Source: Monoraphidium neglectum
Lineage: Eukaryota > Chlorophyta > Chlorophyceae > Sphaeropleales > Selenastraceae
DNA: 19,995 bases
Reading direction: 5' to 3'
NCBI RefSeq assembly: GCF_000611645.1
Contig: NW_014012810.1
Span: 1-19,995, forward strand
The notes beneath the pieces are model-generated. The model worked only from the letters and a program-made list of their open reading frames with translations, was not told the DNA's origin and ran no database searches. Shown piece after piece: positions 1 to 9,177 of this stretch. How positions within the stretch are numbered: position 1 is the stretch's first letter; every line of letters starts with the position of its first letter. Made by a program: the position numbers and the translations under genes.

Positions 1-330
1 GCGGCAGGAGGCGTACCTAGCTTCCCTGTCATGACGCGGCTGGTCGGCAGGGCGGATGCCCTGACAGCACACTGGGCGGTGACCGCACGGCGTTAAATCA
101 GCACGGCGCTATGTGACACCTGGCAGGCCTTATGCGCCACCACGTTTGACTTTGACCATGACTTCGAAGAACTGCTGCTCACACCTGATTCCGCCGTCCG
201 CCCCTTCGGCCTCCATCACTCCTACCATAATCTGACACAATCTTTAGCCGTGTGCAACTAATGTAATTGACAGCAACACAAAGTAAGGTTTTGACCTGGC
301 TGAGGGAATGCAGTGGTACAACGCCAGCAA
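1..330. other. Non-coding flank downstream of the dioxygenase gene
   Basis: I see no coding region with recognisable motifs here. Part of it is probably the 3' untranslated region of the minus-strand dioxygenase gene, whose stop codon is at 331-333. No TGTAA (the usual green-algal polyadenylation signal) occurs on the minus strand within 1-330. One copy lies just inside the coding end at 341-345, so the 3' end of the transcript cannot be placed. Confidence 0.5.
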
Positions 331-2731
331 TTATTCATCGATTACACACGGGTCCGCCAGCACAGCATGCGCCACGGCGGCTGCAAGCAACAGCTTCCCC
401 CTCAGCAGCCGCCCCAACACCTTGTCCGGGTCGGCGCCGACCTCTGGCCCGTACATAGCCGCATACACCTCGCGCATGGAGCCAAACGGCAGCTCGTCCG
501 CGCCCCGTGATGCTGACTCAGACACCATTTCTGATGATGACGCCGATGCGTCCTCATTTAGCCCTGGGCCGGCTTGCGCCTCGCCCCCACCCCCGCGCTG
601 CTGGTGCCGCCCCCGTGCGGCACTGCGCCCCTCCAGCTGCTCGGCAGCTTCCTCCAGCTTCCCGGTGAGCAGCTCGGCGCCCACGGGCTGCAGCCGGTCC
701 TCTAGCAGCAGGCGCAGAGCCGCCGGCGTGCGACTGGCGAGGAGGTGCAGCGAGCTGGCCAGCTGCAGGGGTGCGAGCCCAGCAAAGACGTGCGTAATTG
801 GGTCCGTCAGGCCGAGTGTGTCTGCTGCTGCTGCTGCTGGTGCTGCGTGTTCTGGCCACCCGCTGCCATTGCTGCAGCCGCAGCAGGGGGCTGCATCTCC
901 AGCGCCCCGGCGGGCGCCCCTTGCCGGCACAGGGGCGGCGGGTGCGGCCGCCGACACTTCAACGGCGGCGCGTGTCAGCCGCTGCTGGCTGGCAGCCGCG
1001 CGGCGACGCCAGGCTTCACTGTCCTCCCAAAGGCTCTGCCCAACCACGCCTTTGCCCCGCTCCTGGTTCTGCTGTTGCTGTGGGGCTGAATGCTGGTTCA
1101 AATCTGGCTGCTGTTGCTGCTGTTGCTGTTCTTGGTGCTCCTGCTCCTGCTCCTGCCCCTGCTCCTGCTCCTGCTCCTGCTCCTCCTGCTGCTCTATATT
1201 TGAGACTGTTGGCTGCTGTTCCTCATCCCCATCAACGGCCTCTCTGCACCCCGTCTCCTGCGACGCGGCCCTCCACGCCTCAACCTGCACCTTGGCCGCA
1301 GCCACCTCGCTCGCGTCGCGGCTGAGCAGCCCGGCCAGAATCTCAACCGCTTCTCTGCCCGCCCCGCCGCTGGCTGCGGCGGACGCCGCGTGCTGCTGGG
1401 ATCGCCCACTTGCATTTGCATCCGTACGGGGCCGTTTGACCGAGCGCTCTGCTGCTGCTGCCGCCGCCGCCGCTGCCGTCGCGTCATGGTGTGCGCCGCC
1501 GGCTGCAGCAGGCGAAAGGGAATCCAAGAGGCCCTGCGTCGCGCGAGCCACAACGCTGGCCTGCAGGGGGGGGTGAGTATGCGTGGCAGACCAGGTCTGT
1601 GTTCAGATTTAGACGATGCAAAGCACCTTTACTTCTACGTGTGGCCAGGTGTTGCATCGGCCTGCAAGAGGCTGCAGCTGGGGTGGCAGGAGGGTCGCAC
1701 TGCGCCACAGCCCAAAGGATAGTTGCTGAAGGGCAGATAGACACCTGAGCAGCAGCTCAGTGCGAAGTTCCAATGTGGAAAACATCCCTTTGCTCCCAGT
1801 CCCGTCTGGACCTGCAGCAGGCGCAAATAGTAGTGGTGGAGGTGGGGCAGCTTCCGCAGCGCTGACGTCAGCGGTGACGCCCACCAGAAGTTGACTGCGA
1901 TGGTTGCGTCACCGCTGTCGACCTGTTAAGGGGGTGAGGGAAACGCGCGTGCGTGTGTTGGCACGCATCGTTGTGGTCAAAAGTGGTTGCAAGGAAACAA
2001 GAGACAAGGTGGGATAGAGAGAGGAAGGACGAGGACAGAAGCACCCTAAGCGTGCATGTGCCCAAGCCCCTCATGTGCACGCAGTGGGCAAGGCCAACGA
2101 AGCATCGCCGCAGGCTGGAGCGCCTCGCTGGGCAGCCAGCATGCACTGGCAGCCCACCTTAGTGCCGCCATCTGGGACCGCCCCGTGACCGGTGGCGTGC
2201 AAAAGCACCCCCAGCTGGGTGCGACCCCTACTCGCCGAGCATGCAACTCCCCCGCCCCACCTGATGCCACCACCCCTCAGGACATTCCCAACTGGTGCCA
2301 CCACCCCTCAGGACATTCCCACCTGGTGCCACCACCCTTCAGGTATAAACAGGGCATCCCCGGGCAGCAGCGTGACCCGCAGCGCCTGCGGCCGCGCCAG
2401 ACGGTGCAGCGGGTGCGCCGCGCAGTCGGGGGCGCCGACGTTGACAGAGCTGTGGTTGGGGGACTCCCCCAGCGGCTGTGGCAGAAAAAGTGACAGCAGG
2501 CAGTGTGGGAGGCAAGGCGTGTGGGGTTGTGGGCTGGGCGATGGCTATAGGATGGAGGAAATCAGCACCGCAGATGCAGCCGGCTCGATCGGGCCGCCCA
2601 ACAGTGGCAACTTTGCACCCTGCCCTGAAAGTCGCCCGCCAGCCGGTGATACATGCAGCAGAGAAACGTGCACACGCTGGCGGATGTGGATTTGGTCAAC
2701 GTGGAGTCAAATGCCGGCACTCGCACAGACG

Positions 2732-2764
<33 letters not shown>

Positions 2765-4297
2765 GCGCACGCACGCACACACACACACACACACACACAC
2801 ATGCACTCCCAATCTTGCTAACCCCCTCCACACCGGCATCAACCCCTGCCCACCGATCGGGGGTACATGGCTGGCGCCGCCTCGGGGCAGAAGAGCGTGA
2901 CCGTCTTGCGGCCGGCCACGACGGCCAGTAGGTTCTGGTAGGGGTCGTAGTGCAGGCTGCTGCGGCTGGACCTGGACTGGCGCAAGGGTGAGGCACAGCG
3001 GGCTTCTTGTCTTGATGGATTTATCACGACGACACGATTGAGCTGTGTATTGCGCATACATGATAATCTAGTCGTACACTTGCCATGTCTTACATGAAAG
3101 TGGGGTCGGACAGGTGCAGGGTGCGCCAAGCGGGGAACCGCTAGATTGCATGGATCCAGGGCTGCGCGGGGGAGGAGCGGGCAGAGAGCGACAACAGCGT
3201 GCAGACCGTGCAGTGCAGTCGCATAGCGGGGTCTTCTTACCGCGGGCTGAGCCAGAGGTTGGTGGCGGAGACGTCCTTGGCCGCCAGCAGCTGAGGCCGC
3301 GGCACGTCCTCCGCCAGCGCTTCCAGGCCTGCAGGCGGAAGAGTTTGGGGCCATGTGCGTTTTGGTCAGCGTCTTGTTGTGTGTTTTCAGCCGAGCGGGG
3401 TGGATTCCTTGCTTTCTTTCAATGACTGCAGTGCAGGCTTTCGAGCCGTGGCTGACCTTCGTGGGATGATGCCCGCTTGCTGCTGCACCCCTCGCTCCCG
3501 CCGCCTGTTGATACACCCCTCTCCCCCCCCAACACACACACACACACACACGCGCGCACACAGAACTCGATACCCCCTTACCCGGTGACATCAGCGGCTG
3601 CTGTGCCAAGTACATGAAAACGTCGCCGTCCCGCTCCTCCTCGCTGATGTCATCGCGCGTCACCGCTCGCCGCCCCTCCAGCTGCCGATCCGCGAGGGCG
3701 AGCACGTCCGACAGCAGGCATTCTGGATGGAAATGCAGGGTTTTGGGAGTTTCAAAGGCATTGGCGGCGGGGCTGCCGCATCGGGCATGGGTGCTGGCAT
3801 GCCGGCGGCATGGGCAGCAGATGGCCACCGCCCGGCAGTGCCTCTAGGTTAAGACGGAGTGACGATGATGTGGCCGCGTCAGCAAACACCAGCGCGCCTG
3901 TGGGCTGATGGCTATCCATGTTGCCGTAGAATTCGGAAGATGATGACATCATCGCCTGCGGCAGGGGGGCGGGCCGGTGCCTTGTCGTCGCAACATCGGG
4001 GCGCCGACCGCGGGGCGGGGTCGCGTCGCGCGCCGCAGGCAGGTCGTCCACCGCAAAGGGCGGAACGCTAGCAGCTGAGGCGCGCCAGGTTTGAGCTGAG
4101 CTGTGGTGGACTGATATGGGAGCCGGCCGAGCGAGGCCCGCCTAGCGCCTCACCTGCACACGCGCCCCGCCGGCGACGGCGTCGAGGTGGCGGACGCCGT
4201 CCTGCCCGGCCCATTTGTGCAGTGCAGGCCAGCCGGACACTAGTTTCCGAAACACTGCCGGTTCTCCTTGTGCTTCGCATTCCTCAAGAGTAGACAT
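331..4297 (-). CDS. JmjC/cupin_8 Fe(II)- and 2-oxoglutarate-dependent dioxygenase
   Basis: Eight exons, all in phase (minus strand): 4297-4154, 3955-3829, 3722-3582, 3328-3241, 2971-2854, 2475-2323, 1922-1812, 1560-331; about 703 aa. The N-terminus has VFRKLVSGWPALHKW, typical of cupin_8/FIH-like hydroxylases. His174 and Asp176 (SLHYDPYQNLL) with His256 (PEGWWHQ) form the iron triad. Lys189 sits 15 residues after the first His, as the 2OG lysine does in FIH. GESPNHSSV, GDALFIPEG and IAVNFWW are further family motifs. The last exon carries poly-Ala (about 322-331), KRPR (about 334), a Gln/Glu run (about 415-445), then a conserved-looking helical C-terminus with LQPVGAELLTGKLEE (about 585). Plant members with this C-terminal module are known to me, but their substrate is not. 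Likely a protein hydroxylase or demethylase. An in-frame upstream ATG at 4402 is possible; I chose 4297 because it gives a normal family N-terminus. The exon 2 donor is the least certain boundary. Confidence 0.9.
1111..1192 (-). repeat. In-frame Gln/Glu codon repeat in the dioxygenase
   Basis: On the plus strand this is a run of CTGCTC-type hexamers and CTG/TTG triplets. On the coding strand it reads as alternating GAG and CAG/CAA codons giving a Glu/Gln tract near residues 415-445, then a pure Gln run. It is coding, lies in the last exon and links the catalytic domain to the C-terminal module. It is likely disordered. Confidence 0.75.
2246..2340. repeat. 31-bp tandem repeat across an exon-intron boundary
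   Basis: Two full 31-bp units (2310-2340 and 2279-2309) and a partial third (about 2255-2278) lie head-to-tail. In the dioxygenase sense direction each contains the codons for GlyTrpTrpHisGln. The first unit is the end of exon 6 plus its donor (CAG|GTGGGA). The second has CAG|TTGGGA, so its donor is lost. The third has CATCAG|GTGGGG, with an intact donor. Confidence 0.85.
2732..2801. repeat. (CA)n microsatellite in dioxygenase intron 5
   Basis: Nearly uninterrupted CA dinucleotides with a few CG steps, lying in the 378-bp intron between exons 5 and 6. In the transcript it reads (GU)n. Confidence 0.9.
3532..3561. repeat. (CA)n/(CG)n microsatellite in dioxygenase intron 3
   Basis: A short CA array with a CGCGCG step, starting about 20 bp inside the intron from the exon 3 donor at 3581-3580. 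It reads (GU)n in the transcript. Confidence 0.85.
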
Positions 4298-4563
4298 CAA
4301 AGCACTTTCTGTAGTACGGATAGATCGTGCTTGCTGCGATCTCTCAGCATTGCCGGCATTCGTTTTAGCGACAGCTTGATAGCACAATAACTCAACTCTC
4401 AATTATACATATTGCGGAACGGCTAGCCCTCTCCCACTCGTGCAAATGACCGCGGCGGCGTAGCGTCAGCAGCTCACGCGCCGCTGCGCGCGGCGGCGCG
4501 CGCGGCGGGCGGGCCGCACCCCCGGCTCTCTGGGCAGCAGACCGTGGCGGCCGCCCCCGGCCG
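4298..4563. promoter_or_regulatory. Shared divergent promoter region
   Basis: These 266 bp separate the start codons of the minus-strand dioxygenase and the plus-strand IMP1-like gene, so both promoters and 5' leaders must lie here or inside the genes. The part nearest the dioxygenase is AT-richer and holds a TATA-like stretch (AATTATACATATT, 4401-4413). The part nearest the peptidase is very CG-rich (about 4480-4560) with GCGCGC runs. If the dioxygenase starts at 4402 instead, the gap shrinks to about 160 bp. Which gene the TATA-like element serves is not evident. Confidence 0.55.
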
Positions 4564-6540
4564 ATGAGCTGGTGGGGCCGTGCCCTGCTGGGCGACGCGC
4601 CATCGTGGCGCCAAACGGCGCTGAAATGGGCGGTCGCCGTCGGCAAGGGGTCTGCAGTACTCCACGTCACCTTCAATTACGTGGGCTTCTTCTCACAGGT
4701 CAGCAGCGATGCTGGAGCAGCCATCCCCTTGCTGTTGTATGGTCGATCGGTTGCGTGCTTAGGACGGCGGCAGCCCAGCCGCGTAGGGGCGGCCGCCTTT
4801 CCACGTGACCTCTGGCCAGGGAGGAATGGTCGCGCCCCGCCTGATGGACGACCCCCAGGATGCCCTTCGTCTCCTTGTCTTGGTGTTTGCAGAGGATCCT
4901 CCTTGCTTGCAGCGGCAGCAGCTGCTGGATCGTCAGGGCCGTGAACTTACAACCCCTGTGGCCCCTGCCGGCAGCAGCTGTGGCCATCAATGCTCAGGGC
5001 GAATCGCTCGCGCGGCCCGCTTCCAACACACCGCCCAATCAGCACACCCTTCCCGCGGCCCCCACCCCATCCAGGTCAATGGCCCGAGCATGTTCCCGAC
5101 GTTCAACGGCCGCGGCTGGAACGTGGTCGTGGCGGAAGCGCTGCCGGGCGTGCACGACCGCGTCGAAGTCGGTGAGACGGCTAATCATGGTCGCATGTGA
5201 CGTCAGCAGGGCATGGGCTTCGAATGGGTTTGCATGTCTTGCGAGGAAGGCCCGAGACGGGTCAGTGGGTGGGTGGGGGGCGACGGGTGATCAGTCAAAA
5301 AGGGAGTCAGCGCTGCAGGCAGGGCGCTGGTGGGCAGAGCAATGCAATGACCAGGGAAAATCGGGTGCGCGCCAGCATAGTCCTCGCGGGCGCGGCTCTG
5401 CACGCACACCTTGACTTTCACAAAACAACCAACAAGGAATAAGAAGCACCATGTTGTTATAGAACTTCCAGCACCATGATCTTTGCAGCTCGATTTGAAA
5501 CGCGCCAATGCTCGGCATGACAGCTGACCGATCTTGACCAATCTTGACCGTGCAGGGGACGTCGTGATCTGCATCCGGCCGGTCAACGCGCGCGAGAGCG
5601 TCATCAAGCGCGTCACCGCGGTCGAGGGCCAGACGGTGTCGCTGTATTCACGGGGCAGCACGGCGCCGACGCGGTTGCAGGTCGGTGCACGACATGAAAG
5701 GGATTTTTTTGTTTGGGCCTTGGTCCTGCTTTGGGCGTAAGGCGATTGCAGACGGCGGGTTCTTCCTGATCTGATAACAGCCTCGGCGCCTGCTGGGTGC
5801 AATGGATGGACGACGGCAGTCCGGAAATGTGCGAGGGTGGCCTGGGGCAGGGCGCTGTCATCGCTGTCCAGCCCACAGCATTCCGACTCCTGGTGTTTCG
5901 GCCGACCAGCCCAACCCTTTGCCCTGCGTATACACATGCTTGATTTTCCCAGCCCTGCACTGCCGCTGTGGCGCCTGACCTGTGGCCGCCCTGCTGACTC
6001 GAAGGGACAGCCTGCGCCGTCTCAACACTCGGATTCCGCTCCCGCCCCCCAAAATCACAATGCCGCCGACGGCCCAGGTGCCCACCGGCCACATATGGCT
6101 GCAGGGGGATAACCTGATCATGTCACGCGACAGCCGCGAGTACGGCCCCGTGCCGCTGGCCTTAGTCAGGGGCCGAGTGATCTGCCAGGTGAGCGGCGGG
6201 CGGACCCGGCCCGCCCTCCACGCGCACACGTGCACTCCACGGGGATCCGCCGCGCGGTATGCTCGACAGCACGTTTATTTTTGCAGAGGGCCGCTCGCTG
6301 CGCGCAGCTGCCGAGGTTCGGGCCGGCAGCGTCGGCTCGGGCACCCCCTGTTATGGCGCAACGGCAGAAATTCCTGCGGCTCCGCGTCGCGCAGTGATCT
6401 CCTCGAGATCCCTTGCGCCCTGGCAGCAGGATGCTGTACAATCAAGCCGACTGCCCCTCCCCCCCCCCTGTTTTTGCCGCGTCCCGCAGCTGCTGCCGGA
6501 CTTTAAGTGGGTGCAGTCGCGGCTGCCGGGCCAGGCCTGA
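4564..6540 (+). CDS. IMP1: Mitochondrial inner membrane signal peptidase, IMP1-like (S26)
   Basis: Five exons in phase: 4564-4698, 5075-5171, 5556-5680, 6078-6188, 6490-6540; 172 aa, a normal length for IMP subunits. Residues about 19-43 form the single N-terminal membrane segment. Ser50 in NGPSMFPT is the catalytic serine. Lys95 in [10 protein letters not shown] is the general base; the spacing of 45 matches the family. GHIWLQGDN followed by [17 protein letters not shown] (about 123-150) is the S26 signature box. By family knowledge, the enzyme removes sorting peptides from proteins facing the intermembrane space. GDN and the SxDSRxYGP form favour IMP1 over IMP2, in which this box diverges. 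The C-terminus is a short hydrophilic tail ending PGQA. Introns are 301-397 bp and lack CA arrays. The gene is divergent from the dioxygenase and convergent with the S28 peptidase. A thylakoid or plastid type I peptidase is less likely because those are longer. Confidence 0.9.
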
Positions 6541-7172
6541 CAAATGTTTAGTCGAAGCGGTCATGATCCCATCGGGCTACAGTAAATGGGTTTATGTCAT
6601 CTGCCGGCCGGTTTAATCTTCCGTGGCGCGCGCTTGGCCGCCAGCTTCATCAACTTGTATGGGGGCCAGATGGGCAAGCAAACCCAACTCGAGGTGTTTT
6701 ACAAATGCTGGTTTGCCTAACTACTGGCACCCATCAGCTGAGCAGGCAGTGCCGACGCGCTCGATATAAATGTGGTAAAGCAAATGCGTGTGCATTGCCT
6801 GCTGGCGAGCGTGTGCAGTCTGCCAGGGAGCTGGGCAGTTCGTTGCGGGGGAGTGTGCGCATGGATGGGTTTACACCCTTCACTCCTGCGTTGACTAGAG
6901 GTGCCACTTGATGTGAGTGGCGGTGATGAGGTGGGAAGGTGCTGAGGAGTGCTGACTATGCTGCGCATCTTTCAGTGCAAGGAAGTGGACTAGCACATCT
7001 TCATTGCTTGGTCAGCAATGAGGTATCGTGACGGTGAATGCAACGTGCGTTATCAGTGCCTGTGCACTACAAAAGTGCAATGGGAAACTTGAGGAAGCAG
7101 TGCAATGAGTGCACGAACAAAGGTCACCACTTTCTGACACCCAGTGTGTGTGACAGGTTCAGATCTGAGATC
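6541..7172. other. Convergent 3' flanks of IMP1-like and S28 genes
   Basis: About 630 bp between two stop codons on opposite strands. I see no gene in it. It should contain both 3' untranslated regions. No TGTAA occurs on the plus strand. On the minus strand TGTAA occurs at 6871-6875 and 6699-6703. A perfect 7-bp inverted repeat with a 7-base loop lies at 7001-7021. Confidence 0.6.
6871..6875 (-). terminator. Candidate TGTAA polyadenylation signal of the S28 gene
   Basis: TGTAA on the minus strand, about 300 nt past the S28 stop codon at 7173-7175. TGTAA is the common near-upstream polyadenylation element in green algae. A second copy at 6699-6703 is an alternative. No transcript evidence is available. 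Confidence 0.35.
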
Positions 7173-9144
7173 TCACAGGCGCGCCTTGCGCCAGATCTCC
7201 GCCGAGGTCATGGCGAACCCCATGGCTTTGGTCCTCAGCGCCTTCTTCTCTGCCGGCTCCATTGGGTCGTACCCTGCAGGGTGGCAATCGATAAAGTCAG
7301 TCCCTTCTCAGGTACTTTCCTGGAGGAAAGATATACATGTTAAAATCCCCAAGCCTGCACAGCGACCCGGGGCACAAACTCAATTCTTAAAGACAGGGCG
7401 TCGGAGGATCCTGGGATGCACCCGCCCCCCCGCTCAGATGCATCCAGTCGCAGGAGTGCACATCCTCCGCCTGAGCAGGCAACACAGAGGGTGCAGGCAC
7501 ACATTAGAATTGATCAGCCTATGTTGAGTGCCACCGCTCACAGTAGAAGTCCGAGCAGTGGGCGACCCCGGGGTACGTGACGTAGCCGATGCCGCCGTTG
7601 GCCGGGCTCGACAGCTCAGAGGGCCCAGCGGGGGCGCCGCCAGCCCCTGAGGAGTTTGGGGCCATCATGATTTTTGCACACATTTCAGCAAATCGTGTGC
7701 AGGCAGTGTTGTTGCAATAAATGCCAGGAAACGCAGTAAAAACAGGGGAGGCTTGTGATGGCCTACGGCTGCAGTCAAGGAGACAAGGGTTTAGCAGCAG
7801 CAGGGTGCAGGGCGTGCGAGGTGGCCAAGGTGGGTTCAAGGGGCGTGGCCTGCGGGGTGCTCACAGGGGTCGTGCTGGCCGTTTGTGAAGACCACTCCGC
7901 CGTTCTTGCGCATGAGGGCGTACGAATCCACCATGGCCTTGGTGGGCACCACCCAGTCCCTGCAAAGCGGCGGGCGGCGCGGCGCGTTCGGTCGGTTGGG
8001 GCCAGGGAGCGGGAGGCGGACACGCAGGGGCCCTGAGACGCCGAACGAAATGGCGAAGCCACCGGACCCACCCATCCCTAGACGGCGCGAAGCTGCAGAT
8101 TGTTTAGTCATGTCCTTGTGGAGAGTATCCACTGGGACACCGCGTGCGAAAAGGAAGGGGGCCGCCCCTCAGCCATGCGCTCCCTGAAGCACGGCCATTG
8201 TGATATCCGCTGTGCGGGGGTTTCTCACCCGTCTCCGAAGACCTCTTGGCAGTCGCGGACCACGTTCTCCTTCCTCACGGTGTAGGAGAGGTAGGCGTCG
8301 TGGCGGTCGGCCTTGCGCGTCATAAAGTTGGCAAACACCGCCCCGTTGGCGCAGCACTGCGGCGGCGAGCAATGGAGGCAGGGGGCATCGTGAGGCGGGC
8401 GATGCACTGTGTTGTAATGGCTGTCAACGTGTGAAGAAACAGCCAGTCACTAGGGTTCACACGCAACGAGGACCCGTGCGCCCACACTAGCAACAAGACA
8501 GGACGAGTGCTGATATTTCCACGCAAGCACGCACACAGTAGGTCGGTCGGCTAGCCCACCTGGTAGCTGTAGAGTGTGTAACTCAAGAACTCCGCACTCC
8601 AGGTTTTGAAGTCCCACACCTGGCAACACAAGAGATCCCATTTGTGAGCATACGAATCAGGCGGCGCCCCCAATTCCGCCGCGCGAGCGAAACCGCCCAG
8701 CCGCGAGCGCGTGCTTTGCAGGCGCGCGGGCGCGCGCGTGGCGGGCGCGCTCGACGGCGTGCAATTTGCAAGCCAAGCCTCTTGCGTGCAGAAATCAAGG
8801 GCCTCAACGCCCCCCCACCTTTCGCGCGCACCCGGGCCGCAGCCCGGCGTCGTTGGGTTGCAACAACAAACGGGGGTTGGCCGGCAGACGGGTGTTATCT
8901 GTTCCAAGGGCGCGCCACCCACCAGGCGGTCATTGTCTTTGCCATCTTCAGAATACAGATAGCACTCCATGTACTCATTGTACTTCATCGTGTTGCTCTC
9001 GAAGTCCACGAGGCCCCTCATCGCAGCCAGTTTGTCGCTCGGCGGGGCCTCGGCGGCGGCGGCGACAGCCGCGTTGCACGCGGCGGCAAGGGTGCCGTAC
9101 ACCGGTGGCGAATTGTCGTACTGTGTGTGAGCGTGCGTGCGTGC

Positions 9145-9177
<33 letters not shown>

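Noticed and set aside
331..1551. Stand-alone 406-aa minus-strand gene
   Set aside because: The apparent start is a GTG inside the exon. An acceptor at 1561 joins it in phase to JmjC exon 7, and the C-terminal motif fits the same protein family.
308..1576. Long plus-strand open frame rich in Ser, Cys and Ala
   Set aside because: It is the antisense of the last dioxygenase exon. Its Cys/Ser runs come from Gln/Glu codon repeats read backwards, and it has no recognisable domain.
2839..3828. Continuous 329-aa minus-strand open frame
   Set aside because: It reads through introns. Only 3722-3582 and 2971-2854 are exons in that frame; exon 4 (3328-3241) uses another frame, which gives the family motif LAAKDVSATNLWLSP.
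5203..5937. 244-aa minus-strand open frame opposite the IMP1-like gene
   Set aside because: It spans introns 2 and 3 and exon 3 of the IMP1-like gene in antisense and shows no domain. A chance frame in GC-rich DNA.
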